A stretch of 64,000 nucleotides of DNA from Microbacterium sufflavum (lineage in GTDB: Bacteria; Actinomycetota; Actinomycetes; Actinomycetales; Microbacteriaceae), in the NCBI RefSeq assembly GCF_023091155.1, contig NZ_JAHWXK010000001.1, positions 1,798,001 to 1,862,000 on the forward strand, written 5' to 3'. The position numbers and the translations under genes were made by a program. The notes beneath the pieces are model-generated. The model was not told where the DNA came from, searched no databases, and saw only the letters and a program-made list of their open reading frames with translations. Positions 15,222-24,248 of the stretch are shown piece by piece; positions within the stretch are counted from its first letter, which is position 1, and each line of letters opens with the position of its first letter.

Positions 15222-16034
15222 ATGCCTCGTCGTACCCTCTTCGCCGGTCTCGCACTCGTGGCCACCGCCACGTTCGCGCTCGCCGGATGCGCCACCGGAT
15301 CGACCGACGCGGGCAGCAGCGACGCTCCCGCGGCCGGCGACGACTACGGTCTGATCGAGGCGGGCACCCTCTCTGTCTGCTCCGACATCCCCTACCCGCC
15401 GTTCGAGTTCCAGGGCGACGATGGAGAGTACACGGGCTTCGACATCGACCTGCTGGGCGCAATCGCGAAGCAGCTCGACCTGAAGCTTTCGGTGCAGGAT
15501 GTGGGCTTCGAAGCTCTGCAGTCCGGGACCACCTTGGCGGCCGGTACGTGCGACGTCGGCGCCTCGGCCATGACGATCACCGAGGAGCGCAAGGCCAACA
15601 TCGACTTCTCCGACCCGTACTACGACTCGCTGCAGTCGCTCCTGGTGCGCACCGACTCGGGCATCGAGTCGATCGACGACCTCGACGGGAAGAACGTGGG
15701 CGTGCAGCAGGGCACGACGGGTGAGTCCTACGCCGGGGAGAACGCGAAGGGCGCTCAGCTCGTGCAGTACCCGTCGGACGGCGAGCTGTGGCCGGCCATG
15801 CAGGCCGGGCAGATCGACGCGATCCTGCAGGACCAGCCGGTGAACCTCGAGCACGAGAAGGCCGACTCCGCCTACAAGATCGTGGAAACGTACGAGACCG
15901 ACGAGTCCTACGGCTTCGCGTTCGCGAAGGGCGAGAAGGATGCTCTTCTCGAGGCGGTCAACGGCGCACTGAAGGACCTCCGCGACAGCGGCGAGTACCA
16001 GAAGATCTACGACGAGTACTTCACGGCCAACTGA
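15222..16034 (+). CDS. Polar amino acid ABC transporter substrate-binding lipoprotein
   Basis: A 270-residue periplasmic-binding-protein fold (SBP_bac_3). A lipoprotein signal ends in LAGC with Cys23, so the protein is anchored outside the membrane. LSVCSDIPYPPFEF, the family's first strand and ligand loop, follows at about residue 47. The acidic/aromatic DFSDPYYDSLQ segment is also typical. The start at ATG 15222 uses the CAGGAG RBS 5 nt upstream; the upstream frame to 15135 has no RBS. First gene of a three-gene importer operon. Ligand is probably an amino acid; which one is not visible. Confidence 0.93.
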   Translation: MPRRTLFAGLALVATATFALAGCATGSTDAGSSDAPAAGDDYGLIEAGTLSVCSDIPYPPFEFQGDDGEYTGFDIDLLGAIAKQLDLKLSVQDVGFEALQSGTTLAAGTCDVGASAMTITEERKANIDFSDPYYDSLQSLLVRTDSGIESIDDLDGKNVGVQQGTTGESYAGENAKGAQLVQYPSDGELWPAMQAGQIDAILQDQPVNLEHEKADSAYKIVETYETDESYGFAFAKGEKDALLEAVNGALKDLRDSGEYQKIYDEYFTAN

Positions 16035-16068
16035 AGACGGAACTGAGTCGGTCGGGAGGACCTTGACA

Positions 16069-16866
16069 ATGGCGTTGAGGCGCACCACGAAGAAGAAGCT
16101 GTACCGCTACACCGTCTATGCGGTGCTGATCGCTCTCGTCATCTGGGCGGCGATCAGCACCGACTGGGCGCGGATCGCCACGATGTACTTCAACCCGGAG
16201 ATCGCGGCGAAGATGCTCCCGGGGATCATCACCACCGCGCTCGTGAACACCCTGTGGTTCACCGCCGTGGCGTTCGTGGGCGGTTTGCTGCTCGGCGTGG
16301 TCCTCGCGCTGATGAAGCTGTCGGAGATCGGGCCGTTCCGCTGGATCGCGACGTGCTGGATCGAACTGTTCCGCGGACTCCCGGCGATCCTCACGATCTT
16401 CGCGATCGCCTACATCGTGCCGATCGGCATGGGTATCCCCGGTACGAAGCTCGGCGGGCCGGTAGTCCTCGGGCTGATCGGTCTGATCCTCGTGGCATCG
16501 GCGTACATGGCCGAGACCATTCGCGCCGGCCTGCAGGCGGTGCCGAAGGGGCAGACCGAGGCGGCCCGCTCGCTCGGCATGTCGCCCATGAAGACGACGT
16601 TCTGGATCGTGGTGCCGCAGGGCTTCCGCATCATCATCCCGCCGCTGACGAACGAGTTCGTGCTGCTGCTGAAGGACACCTCGCTGCTGTTCGTGGCCGG
16701 GTCGTTCATCTGGTCGAAGGAGCTCACGACGTTCGCCCGCGACGCCAGTACGCAGAACGCCAACGGGACGCCGCTGATCATGGCCGCGATCCTGTACCTG
16801 ATCGTGACGATCCCCCTCACGCGGTTCAGCGCGTGGCTGGAGCGACGGATGGCGAGGAGCCGATGA
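16069..16866 (+). CDS. Amino acid ABC transporter permease (HisM/GlnP type)
   Basis: A 265-residue inner-membrane protein with the His/Glu/Gln/Arg permease pattern. The ATPase-coupling EAA-like loop is [28 protein letters not shown]. The first span begins near residue 15. The start ATG 16069 is favoured over TTG 16063 because GGGAGGA (16054-16060) is 8 nt from the ATG but only 2 nt from the TTG. As a single permease it probably acts as a homodimer. Its stop overlaps the ATPase start in ATGA. Confidence 0.93.
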   Translation: MALRRTTKKKLYRYTVYAVLIALVIWAAISTDWARIATMYFNPEIAAKMLPGIITTALVNTLWFTAVAFVGGLLLGVVLALMKLSEIGPFRWIATCWIELFRGLPAILTIFAIAYIVPIGMGIPGTKLGGPVVLGLIGLILVASAYMAETIRAGLQAVPKGQTEAARSLGMSPMKTTFWIVVPQGFRIIIPPLTNEFVLLLKDTSLLFVAGSFIWSKELTTFARDASTQNANGTPLIMAAILYLIVTIPLTRFSAWLERRMARSR

Positions 16867-17618
16867 CCACCGATCTGATCGACGTCCACGCGCCCGCGAT
16901 CGACATCCAGGGGCTCGTGAAGACGTTCGGAGACAACGAGGTGCTCAAGGGCATCGACCTCACGGTCACGGCCGGCGAGGTCGTCTGCGTGATCGGCCCG
17001 TCCGGCTCGGGCAAGTCCACGCTGCTGCGCTCGGTGAACCTGCTGGAGGAGCCCACCGGCGGCAAGGTGCTGATCGAGGGGATCGACATCACCGACCCCG
17101 ACGTCGACATCGACCGCGTGCGCACCCGCATCGGCATGGTGTTCCAGAGCTTCAACCTGTTCCCGCACCTGAGCGTGCTCGGCAACCTGACGATCGCGCA
17201 GCAGCGGGTGAAGAAGCGGTCGAAGGCGGAGTCCGAGAAGGTCGCGCACGCGATGCTCGAGCGGGTGGGCCTGGCCGAGAAGGCGGGCGCCTACCCCGGT
17301 CACTTGTCGGGCGGGCAGCAGCAGCGCGTCGCGATCGCCCGAGCGCTGTGCATGAACCCCGACATGATGCTCTTCGACGAGCCCACCTCCGCGCTCGACC
17401 CCGAGCTGGTCGGCGAGGTGCTGTCGGTCATGCGGTCGCTCGCCGACGAGGGCATGACGATGCTGGTCGTGACCCACGAGATGGGCTTCGCGCGTGAGGT
17501 CGGCTCGCGGCTGATCTTCATGGACGGCGGTCACATCGTCGAGGAGGGCGACCCGCACGAGGTGCTCGCCGATCCGCAGCACCAGCGCACCAGGGACTTC
17601 CTGTCCCGCGTGCTCTGA
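16863..17618 (+). CDS. Amino acid ABC transporter ATPase
   Basis: A 251-residue ATPase of the GlnQ/HisP type. Walker [16 protein letters not shown], signature [15 protein letters not shown], Walker [16 protein letters not shown] and H-loop VVTHEMGFA are all intact, with the family's short C-terminus ([14 protein letters not shown]). It starts in an ATGA overlap with the permease gene and ends just before a strong terminator, closing the SBP-permease-ATPase operon. Confidence 0.95.
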   Translation: MTTDLIDVHAPAIDIQGLVKTFGDNEVLKGIDLTVTAGEVVCVIGPSGSGKSTLLRSVNLLEEPTGGKVLIEGIDITDPDVDIDRVRTRIGMVFQSFNLFPHLSVLGNLTIAQQRVKKRSKAESEKVAHAMLERVGLAEKAGAYPGHLSGGQQQRVAIARALCMNPDMMLFDEPTSALDPELVGEVLSVMRSLADEGMTMLVVTHEMGFAREVGSRLIFMDGGHIVEEGDPHEVLADPQHQRTRDFLSRVL

Positions 17619-17627
17619 AGCACCGAC

Positions 17628-17674
17628 GAACGAACCCCCTGCCGCCGGGATGGCGACAGGGGGTTCGTTCTTCT
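17628..17674 (+). terminator. Terminator of the amino acid ABC operon
   Basis: Perfect 14-bp inverted repeat: GAACGAACCCCCTG (17628-17641) and its complement at 17657-17670, 15-nt loop, then TTCT. Bases 17675-17889 downstream show only the likely promoter and leader of the next gene (TATCGT near 17789). Confidence 0.85.
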
Positions 17675-17889
17675 CACCGCGGTCCCTCGGCTGCGACGAC
17701 CTCCGCGGGGAGGCCGGAGACGCGCTACCGATATACAACGCGGGGGAGGGGCGTTCGGAGGCGCGGATCCGGAGGTTCGCCGGGTATCGTGTGCAGGTCG
17801 ATCGCTGGGGCGGTCGACGGAATCTGGGGACAAGTCGGCGGCGATCCAGGACGGATCGGCGACGACTCGTGGTGACACAAGGGGGACCG

Positions 17890-18564
17890 ATGGCTGTCTT
17901 CGGCCGTCGTCGACGTGAGATCGACGTTGCGAGCACACGCGCGGAATCGGCCGACGCCGCCGCGCCCGATGACGACGCGCTCCGCGCGCTCGAGGACCTG
18001 TTCTCGACACTCCCGCCACCGCCTCCGCGCCCCGCGCTGCGCGCGCACGCACTCGTCGACCGCGACGCGGGCCCGGCGCTCCTTCCGACCCTCACGCCCG
18101 GCGGCGACGACCCGATCGCACCGACCCCGGGCACACCCCTCATCGAGCGGGACACCTCGCTCGACCGCACCCGTACAGAACCTCAGGGAGAACGAATGGC
18201 ACAACTGGAACAGTCCGTGCAGGAGCTTCTGACGATCGACGGCGCCGTGGGCGTCGCGATCGCGGACTCCGCGTCCGGCATGGCTCTCGCGCAGGGCGGT
18301 CACCCCGCCTTCGACCTCGGTGTCGCCGCGGCCGGGAACTCCAATGTCGTCCGCGCGAAGCTGCAGACGATGAAGGAGCTCGGCATCGCCAGTCGGATCG
18401 ACGACATCCTCATCACGCTCGACGACCAGTACCACCTGATCAATGTGCTCAGCAGCAGCGGCACCGAAGGACTCTTCGTCTACCTGGTGCTCGACAAGGC
18501 GAAGGCGAACCTGGCGCTCGCCCGCCACAAGCTCGCCACCGTCGCCGGGCAGATCACCATCTGA
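17890..18564 (+). CDS. Roadblock/LC7-like protein with a proline-rich N-terminal region
   Basis: A 224-residue frame from ATG 17890. Residues 1-102 are disordered and rich in Pro, Asp and Arg (FSTLPPPPPRPALRAH). Residues 103-224 form a compact alpha/beta domain (DGAVGVAIADSASGMALAQGG, then DDILITLDDQYHLINVL) resembling the Roadblock/MglB fold of small-GTPase partners. A second in-frame start at ATG 18196 has a better RBS (CAGGGAG, 5 nt away) and would make the 122-residue core alone, the form I recall elsewhere in actinobacteria. Both products may be made. No GTPase gene is adjacent, so its role is unknown. Confidence 0.7.
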   Translation: MAVFGRRRREIDVASTRAESADAAAPDDDALRALEDLFSTLPPPPPRPALRAHALVDRDAGPALLPTLTPGGDDPIAPTPGTPLIERDTSLDRTRTEPQGERMAQLEQSVQELLTIDGAVGVAIADSASGMALAQGGHPAFDLGVAAAGNSNVVRAKLQTMKELGIASRIDDILITLDDQYHLINVLSSSGTEGLFVYLVLDKAKANLALARHKLATVAGQITI

Positions 18565-18578
18565 CCCGGAAACCGAAC

Positions 18579-18612
18579 GGAGACCCTGCGGCCAGACGGC
18601 CGCGGGGTCTCC
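18579..18612. terminator. Terminator hairpin between convergent genes
   Basis: A 15-bp stem (GGAGACCCTGCGGCC at 18579-18593 with 18598-18612, one T-G mismatch/wobble) and an AGAC loop. It serves the LC7-like gene and the convergent ABC ATPase gene. Confidence 0.8.
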
Positions 18613-18637
18613 GACGTTCCAGGTGGGCCTCCGCCGC

Positions 18638-19729
18638 TCAGCCGCGCGGATGGACCACCACGGGCTCCGGGTCGACCGCGATGCGGACGCGGTCGCCGAA
18701 CGCGGGGTGCACACCCGGCGCGTGCTGCACGCGGACGAGCTCGCCCGACTCCGTGCGCACGAGCGTGCGGCGCATGCTGCCGAGGAACGTGCTCTCCTCC
18801 ACCAGCGCATCGGTCGCCGCGTCCGCCTCCGACGCGAAGTGCACGTTCTCCGGTCGCAGGTACACGTCGACCGGGCCGTCGGCCGGCGTCTGCAACGGCA
18901 GGCGCTGCCCCCACACCACGACGTGGTCGCCCTCCGCGACACCGGACACCACGCTCGACAGCCCGACGAACGCGGCGACCCCCGCCGTGGACGGAGCGGT
19001 GTACAGCTCCTCCGGGGTGCCGATCTGCTCGATGCGCCCCGCGTTCATCACGGCGATGCGGTCGGACACCGCCAGCGCCTCCTCCTGGTCGTGCGTGACG
19101 AAGACCGTGGTGATGCCCAGTCGGAGCTGGAGGCGGCGGATCTCGTCGCGCAGCTGCACGCGCACCTTCGCGTCGAGCGCCGACAGGGGCTCGTCCAGCA
19201 GCAGCACCCGGGGCTCGGTGACCAGTGCCCGCGCGAGGGCGACCCGCTGCTGCTGCCCACCCGACAACTGGTGCGGGAAGCGATCGGCGAGGTCGGCGAG
19301 ACCCACGAGAGCCAGGGCGTCGAGCGACCGTCGTGCCGCCTCGGCCCGGCCGACTCCGCGGCGTCGCAGACCGAAGGCCGTGTTGTCGACCACGCGCAGG
19401 TGCGGGAACAGCGAGTACGACTGGAACACCATGCCGATGTCGCGCTTGTTGGTCGTCACCCGAGAGACGTCTCCGCCGCCGAGCAGGACCGCACCGCCAT
19501 CCGCGACCTCGAGCCCGGCGAGCACGCGCAGCAGCGTGGTCTTGCCGCATCCGGACGGGCCCAGCAGCGACACGAACTCGCCCGGCGCGATGTCGAGATC
19601 GACGCCGTGCAGCACGGTCGTGCCGCCGTAGCGCTTCACGATGCCCTCGAGCTGCACGCGGGTGCCCTCGCCGGCCCGCGCGAGCAGCAGGTTGTCCTTC
19701 GTGCGGGGGAGGGCCTGGTCGAGGGTCAT
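18638..19729 (-). CDS. ABC importer ATPase of the iron/spermidine/phosphonate type
   Basis: A 363-residue ATPase. Walker A GPSGCGKTTLLR, Q-loop FQSYSLFPHLRV, signature [15 protein letters not shown] and Walker B VLLLDEPLSALDAKVR are present. The last 110 residues form a TOBE-type domain (DVYLRPENVHFASE), as in PotA, FbpC and CysA. The start is ATG 19729 in an ATGA overlap with the permease stop. Last gene of a four-gene operon read SBP, permease, permease, ATPase. The substrate class (iron, 2-aminoethylphosphonate, polyamine or other) cannot be decided here. Confidence 0.92.
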   Translation of the reverse strand: MTLDQALPRTKDNLLLARAGEGTRVQLEGIVKRYGGTTVLHGVDLDIAPGEFVSLLGPSGCGKTTLLRVLAGLEVADGGAVLLGGGDVSRVTTNKRDIGMVFQSYSLFPHLRVVDNTAFGLRRRGVGRAEAARRSLDALALVGLADLADRFPHQLSGGQQQRVALARALVTEPRVLLLDEPLSALDAKVRVQLRDEIRRLQLRLGITTVFVTHDQEEALAVSDRIAVMNAGRIEQIGTPEELYTAPSTAGVAAFVGLSSVVSGVAEGDHVVVWGQRLPLQTPADGPVDVYLRPENVHFASEADAATDALVEESTFLGSMRRTLVRTESGELVRVQHAPGVHPAFGDRVRIAVDPEPVVVHPRG

Positions 19730-20517
19730 GAGCGGGCCTTTCGGGAGCCGCGCGCGACGCGGCCGATCAGGAGGAGCAGGAGGAAGACGAGCAGCAGCGC
19801 CAGCAGGGTGAAGATCGCCGGCGCGTAGGGGTCCTGCTTCTGCACGACGAGCATCGCCGTCTGGAACACCGGACGGTTCAGGAGGGAGGCGATCGTGAAC
19901 TCTCCCAGGACCACGGCGATCGACAGCAGGGACGCGGCCAGCAGCCCCTGGCGGAGGTTCGGCGCGAGCACGCGGAGCACCACGGCCGGCCAGCTCGCGC
20001 CGAGGGAACGGGCCGCCTCCGACAGCGTGCGCAGGTCGGCCGCGTCGATCGCCGCCTGGATCGACCGGAAGGCGAACGGCAGCACGGTGATGCCGTAGGC
20101 GAACGCGAGCGTCCAGGTGCCGGTGCCGAGGGTACGACCGATCTGCAGATAGAGGGGTGCGAGGCCGACCACCAGCACGATCGCCGGGATCGAGATGGGC
20201 AGGAGCGCGAGGAACTCGAACGCGGGCTTCAGCCGCGGGAAGCGCAGGTTCACCAGGATCATCGTCGGGGCGAGCACCAGCAGGACGATCGCGACGGTCA
20301 CGACGGCGAGGATCAGCGAGTTGCCGAGTCCCGTCCAGATCGGCCGGAGCGCGGCCGCCGCAGCGGGGTCGAACAGCGCGGCCCAATGCTCGAACGACGC
20401 TCCGTCGGCACCACGGAGCGTGAACAGGAACGTCGACACGAGCGGTACAGCGAAGAACGCGCCGACGAGCACACCGATCACCCAGCGCGTGGTGCGCGAC
20501 GGGGCGAGACGGTTCAC
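19726..20517 (-). CDS. ABC importer permease 2
   Basis: A 263-residue, six-span permease of the PotC/FbpB-half/PhnV class. The coupling loop is LSEAARSLGASWPAVVLRVLAPNLRQG, an EAA motif. The GTG start at 20517 overlaps the previous stop in GTGA; a GTG three codons upstream is possible but loses that arrangement. Works with the neighbouring permease as a heterodimer. Confidence 0.9.
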   Translation of the reverse strand: MNRLAPSRTTRWVIGVLVGAFFAVPLVSTFLFTLRGADGASFEHWAALFDPAAAAALRPIWTGLGNSLILAVVTVAIVLLVLAPTMILVNLRFPRLKPAFEFLALLPISIPAIVLVVGLAPLYLQIGRTLGTGTWTLAFAYGITVLPFAFRSIQAAIDAADLRTLSEAARSLGASWPAVVLRVLAPNLRQGLLAASLLSIAVVLGEFTIASLLNRPVFQTAMLVVQKQDPYAPAIFTLLALLLVFLLLLLIGRVARGSRKARS

Positions 20518-21452
20518 GAGCGCCACCGCGCAGCCCGGCGCTGGATCAGCGAGTACAGGCCCATCACCACGCCGACCACCACGATCATGCCGAGGGCGAG
20601 CGCCCCGGCGAGATTCTCCCGGCCCAGCAGCGTCTCGCTCGTGAGGGCGGTGCGGATCTGCAGCGGCACGATCTGCGAGCCCTGGCTGGCCAGCGCCGCG
20701 GCGGTCGCGTACGACGAGAAGGCGTTCGCGAACAGGAGCAGCAGGCTGGCGAGGAACGAGGGCGCGAGCACGGGCAGGCCGATGCGCAGCCAGAAGCTCG
20801 CCCGCGTGCCGCCCAGCGTGAGGTTCGCCTCGGCCCACTGCGGCTGCAGGGCGGCGAGGGCGGGCATGAACGTGATGACCATGAGCGGCACCTGGAAGTA
20901 GATGTAGGGCAGGACGAGCCCGGGCAGCTCGTAGAGCCAGGCGCCGTTCGCGAAGATGTCGACGCCGAGCGTGTCGCGCAGGAAGACCGTGACCACCCCC
21001 TGGATGCCGATCGTGGCGATGAACGCGAACGCCAGCATCACCCCGCCGAACTGGGCGAGCACCCCGGCTGCTGCATCGACCGCCCGGCGCACGGCGCCCT
21101 CGGGCGGAGCGCCGAGCAGCGCGTAGCAGACCAGGGCCCCCACGACCGCTCCGACCGCGGCCGTGAGTAGCGACAGCCCGGCCGAGTTCGCGAACGTCCT
21201 CAGGACCACGGGGTCGCCCAGTGCCTCCACGTTCGTCATCGTGACCGCGCCGTCGTCATCGAAGAACCCCGAGCCGACGGCGAGCACCGTCGGCACGGCG
21301 AGGAACAGCACCACGTAGGCCGCGAAGGGGACCAGCCCCAGCCACGCGAACGACGGCGCGGACCGCCGGGCCCCCGCGTCACGCGCGGGCCCGGCGGTGG
21401 TGGCGGGGGCGGACGCCGCGACGTCCGCCCCCGGTGCGACGACGGTGGTCAC
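20514..21452 (-). CDS. ABC importer permease 1
   Basis: A 312-residue permease with a 45-residue Ala/Thr/Pro-rich cytosolic lead, then six spans. The coupling loop is EANLTLGGTRASFWLRIGLPVLAPSFL. The GTG start at 21452 sits in a GTGA overlap with the SBP stop. A frame running on to 21668 is only a shadow of the SBP gene. Pairs with the permease encoded next. Confidence 0.9.
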   Translation of the reverse strand: MTTVVAPGADVAASAPATTAGPARDAGARRSAPSFAWLGLVPFAAYVVLFLAVPTVLAVGSGFFDDDGAVTMTNVEALGDPVVLRTFANSAGLSLLTAAVGAVVGALVCYALLGAPPEGAVRRAVDAAAGVLAQFGGVMLAFAFIATIGIQGVVTVFLRDTLGVDIFANGAWLYELPGLVLPYIYFQVPLMVITFMPALAALQPQWAEANLTLGGTRASFWLRIGLPVLAPSFLASLLLLFANAFSSYATAAALASQGSQIVPLQIRTALTSETLLGRENLAGALALGMIVVVGVVMGLYSLIQRRAARWRS

Positions 21453-22594
21453 TGGACCGCCGCGGCCCACTTCTCGCCGAGCAGCGTGCCGGCGTTCGCC
21501 GACTGCTCCTCGGTCGGCACGACGGTCTCCGCCGGTGCCTCGGGCAGCGCGGCGGCGAGGTCGGCGTCGATCGTGCCCGCCTCCGTCATGGCCTCCATGC
21601 GCACCGGACGGGCGCCGCCCTTCAGCCACAGGTTCTGCACCTCGTCGCTGTAGAGGAACTCCTGCCACAGTCGCGCGGCGGCCGGGTGCGGGGCGTCGGC
21701 GTTGATGGCCTGGTTGTAGTAGCCGGCGTAGCCCGTCCCGTCGAGCACGACGACCTTCCAGTCGGGGTTGTCGGCCGTGTGGGCGGCGTTCAGGTAATCC
21801 CAGTCGAACACCACCGGGGTCTCACCGCTGGCGATGGTCGCGGTGGTCACGTCGACCTTGAGCAGGTTGCCGGCCTTCTGCAGCTCGGAGAAGAAGTCGA
21901 TGCCGGGCTGGAAGTCGTCGAGCGTGCCGTCCGACTGCACGGTCGCGAGGCCCACCGCGGCGAACGCGGCACCGGCCTGCGTGGGGTCGCCGTTGATCGC
22001 GACCGCGCCCTTGTAGTCGGCGGAGAGCAGGTCGTCGAGCTCGGACGGTGCGTCGTACTTCGACGAGTCGTAGCCGATCGACATGTACCCGCCGTAGTCG
22101 CCCACGAACAGCCCGCTCGGCTCCTTGAGCTCGTCGGGGATGTCGTCCCACGTCTGCACCGTGTACGGCGCGAAGGCATCGGTGTTCTGCAGGGCCACGG
22201 TGAGGCCGAGGTCGAACACGTCGGGCGCCGTGTCGAGGCCCTTGTTCGTCTCGGCGGCCTGGATCTCCTCCGCGCTGGACACGTCGGGCGAGGCCTCGTT
22301 GATCGTGATCTCGGGGTACTTCTCGGCGAAGAGATCGAGGATCTCGCCGTAGTTCGCCCAGTCGCGCGGGAGCGCGATGACGTTGAGCTGTCCCTCGGCC
22401 TTGGCGGCGGCCTCCAGATCGGCGAACGTGCCGAAGTCGGCCACCGACGTGGCCGCCGACGCGTCGACGTCGGACTCTCCGGAGCCGGAGCCCGACGCGT
22501 CGGCGGCGCCGGAGCAGGCGCTCAGTGCGAGCGCGGCCGTGGTGGCGAGGGCGATGCCGGCGCCGATGCGCGCGCGGCGGGTGAAGCGTGCCAT
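21449..22594 (-). CDS. ABC importer substrate-binding lipoprotein (COG1840 type)
   Basis: A 381-residue type 2 binding protein with a lipoprotein signal (LALSAC, Cys27) and a Ser/Gly-rich linker. LNVIALPRDWANYGEILDLFAEKYPEI is the first-domain pattern of the AfuA/PotD/PhnS group, and the C-terminal part has WQEFLYSDEVQNLWLKGGARP, typical of it. The start at ATG 22594 follows GAGAGGATACTC. Heads the four-gene operon; a TAGTGT box lies at 22647-22652 on this strand. The ligand is not deducible. Confidence 0.9.
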   Translation of the reverse strand: MARFTRRARIGAGIALATTAALALSACSGAADASGSGSGESDVDASAATSVADFGTFADLEAAAKAEGQLNVIALPRDWANYGEILDLFAEKYPEITINEASPDVSSAEEIQAAETNKGLDTAPDVFDLGLTVALQNTDAFAPYTVQTWDDIPDELKEPSGLFVGDYGGYMSIGYDSSKYDAPSELDDLLSADYKGAVAINGDPTQAGAAFAAVGLATVQSDGTLDDFQPGIDFFSELQKAGNLLKVDVTTATIASGETPVVFDWDYLNAAHTADNPDWKVVVLDGTGYAGYYNQAINADAPHPAAARLWQEFLYSDEVQNLWLKGGARPVRMEAMTEAGTIDADLAAALPEAPAETVVPTEEQSANAGTLLGEKWAAAVQ

Positions 22595-22753
22595 GAGTAT
22601 CCTCTCGGTGCCCGGCGCGGGTTCGCCGGGGTCGGGTTGCGAGAGGACACTACGAGCCGGAGGTTGCCGCTCGTGGCGGCCGCGGTGAACGGACGGTGTC
22701 CGATGGGTGGCGCGCGGGCGCGGGACCGACAGGCGGGCCGGCGCGGCCGCCGG

Positions 22754-23266
22754 TCAGTGCGGGACGGTGAGCTTGAAGCCGCGGTGCGAGCCGACGTAGC
22801 CGAGACGCTCGTAGAAGCGGTGCGCGTCGGTGCGGGCGGCATCGGAGGTCAGCTGCACCATCGCGGCGCCGAGCGCGGGCGCGGCCTGTTCCCCGACCCA
22901 GCGCATCACGGCCCCGCCGAGACCCGCCGAACGCAGGTCGCTGCGCACGCGCACGGCTTCGACCAGCAGGCGACGGGCTCCGCGGCGTGCCATGCCGGGG
23001 ATCGACGTGAGCTGCAGCGTGCCGACGACGGCCCCGCCGAGCTCGACCACCAGCAGGTCGTTCGAGGGCTCGGAGAGGATCTCCCTCAGGCCGCGCTCAT
23101 AGGCGGGGCGATCCTCGTCGGAGGCCACATCACCGCGGGCGGCGCTGATGGGGTCGTCGGCGAGCAGCGCGATCACCGCATCGGTGTCGTCCAGGGTGGC
23201 CCGCCGCAGGACGGCCTCGCCGACGCGCGACGGGAAGGGGAAGGGCAGGGGGAGGGCGTCGAGCAT
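22754..23266 (-). CDS. GNAT family N-acetyltransferase
   Basis: A 170-residue single-domain GNAT. The acetyl-CoA loop is RSAGLGGAVMRWV, motif B ends in AHRFYERLGYVGSHRGFKL, and the strand before the loop is LLVEAVRVRSDLR. The acceptor is unknown. The N-terminal 15 residues (LPLPFPFPSR) precede the usual first strand. The gene stands alone between the SBP operon on the same strand and a divergent TSUP permease gene. Confidence 0.92.
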   Translation of the reverse strand: MLDALPLPFPFPSRVGEAVLRRATLDDTDAVIALLADDPISAARGDVASDEDRPAYERGLREILSEPSNDLLVVELGGAVVGTLQLTSIPGMARRGARRLLVEAVRVRSDLRSAGLGGAVMRWVGEQAAPALGAAMVQLTSDAARTDAHRFYERLGYVGSHRGFKLTVPH

Positions 23267-23328
23267 GGCACCAGTCTCTCAGGGGCGCGGATGCGGGAGG
23301 AGGGTGCACTCTCTGGAATCATGGCCGG

Positions 23329-24156
23329 GTGGATATCGGCACGGTGCTCGGGCTCGAGCAGCTCACCTGGGGGATGCTGATCCTCGTGATCGTCGCGGCG
23401 TTCTGCGCCGGCTGGATCGACGCGGTCGTGGGCGGCGGGGGTCTGCTGCAACTGCCCGCGCTGCTGCTGATCCCCGGTATCGCGCCGGTGCAGGCCCTGG
23501 CCACCAACAAGCTCGCGTCGGTGTTCGGCACGGCGACGAGCAGTGTCACGTACTACCGCCGCGCGAAACCCGACATCCGCACGGCTCTGCCCATGGCGGT
23601 GATCGCGCTGCTCGGCTCGTTCGGGGGAGCCGCGGTCGCCACGGTGCTTCCGCCCGCCGCGTTCAAGCCGATCATCGTGGTCGCACTTCTCGCGGTCGCC
23701 CTGTTCACGGCGCTCCGCCCGCAGCTCGGCGCCGCGACGCAGCTGCGCTTCCACGGCCACAAGCACCACCTCATGGCGGGCCTCGCCGGCCTCGGCATCG
23801 GCTTCTACGACGGCATGATCGGCCCGGGCACCGGCACGTTCCTGGTGATCACCCTCGTGGCGCTGCTCGGCTATGACTTCCTGCAGGCCAGCGCGAAGGC
23901 GAAGATCGTGAACCTCGCCACGAACCTGGGCGCGCTGCTGCTGTTCATCCCGCACGGGTCGGTGCTGTGGCTGCTGGGCGGCATCCTCGCGGTCGCGAAC
24001 GTCGCGGGCAGCTACCTGGGGTCGCGCATGGCGATCTCGCGCGGCACCACGTTCATCCGCGTGGTGTTCCTCGTGGTGGTCGTCGCGCTCATCGCGAAGC
24101 TGGGCGTGGACGTGTGGAACGAGAACATCGTCCCGGCTCTCGCCTCGCTCCGCTGA
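23329..24156 (+). CDS. TSUP (TauE/SafE) family permease
   Basis: A 275-residue membrane protein with about eight spans in two related halves. Each half has the family's GGGGLLQLPALLLIPGIAP and YDGMIGPGTGTFLVI motifs, which line the substrate path in TauE-type exporters of sulfite, sulfoacetate or other sulfur anions. Starts at GTG 23329, which lacks a clear Shine-Dalgarno. Function as a sulfur-anion exporter is a family inference; no sulfur genes adjoin it. Confidence 0.9.
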   Translation: MDIGTVLGLEQLTWGMLILVIVAAFCAGWIDAVVGGGGLLQLPALLLIPGIAPVQALATNKLASVFGTATSSVTYYRRAKPDIRTALPMAVIALLGSFGGAAVATVLPPAAFKPIIVVALLAVALFTALRPQLGAATQLRFHGHKHHLMAGLAGLGIGFYDGMIGPGTGTFLVITLVALLGYDFLQASAKAKIVNLATNLGALLLFIPHGSVLWLLGGILAVANVAGSYLGSRMAISRGTTFIRVVFLVVVVALIAKLGVDVWNENIVPALASLR

Positions 24157-24180
24157 ACCGTCCGCGGCTCACACGACGAC

Positions 24181-24221
24181 GCCGGGTCGGGCAGGTTCCG
24201 TGGGGAACCGCCCGACCCGGC
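24181..24221. terminator. Bidirectional terminator, two nested stems
   Basis: An outer 12-bp stem (GCCGGGTCGGGC at 24181-24192 with 24210-24221) encloses a 6-bp stem GGTTCC/GGAACC (24194-24199, 24204-24209). It lies between the TSUP gene and the convergent aspS. Confidence 0.85.
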
Positions 24222-24248
24222 ACGAGTGCCTGATCGTGCGCGAGCGGC

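Noticed and set aside
22601..22646. CCTCTCG/CGAGAGG inverted repeat that could hide the RBS of the SBP gene
   Set aside because: The likely -10 box TAGTGT (22652-22647, minus strand) abuts the upstream arm, so most of that arm would not be transcribed and the hairpin could not form in the mRNA.
21434..23380. A 648-codon plus-strand frame opposite the SBP and GNAT genes
   Set aside because: Antisense shadow of clear genes; His/Arg/Glu-biased and without domain features.
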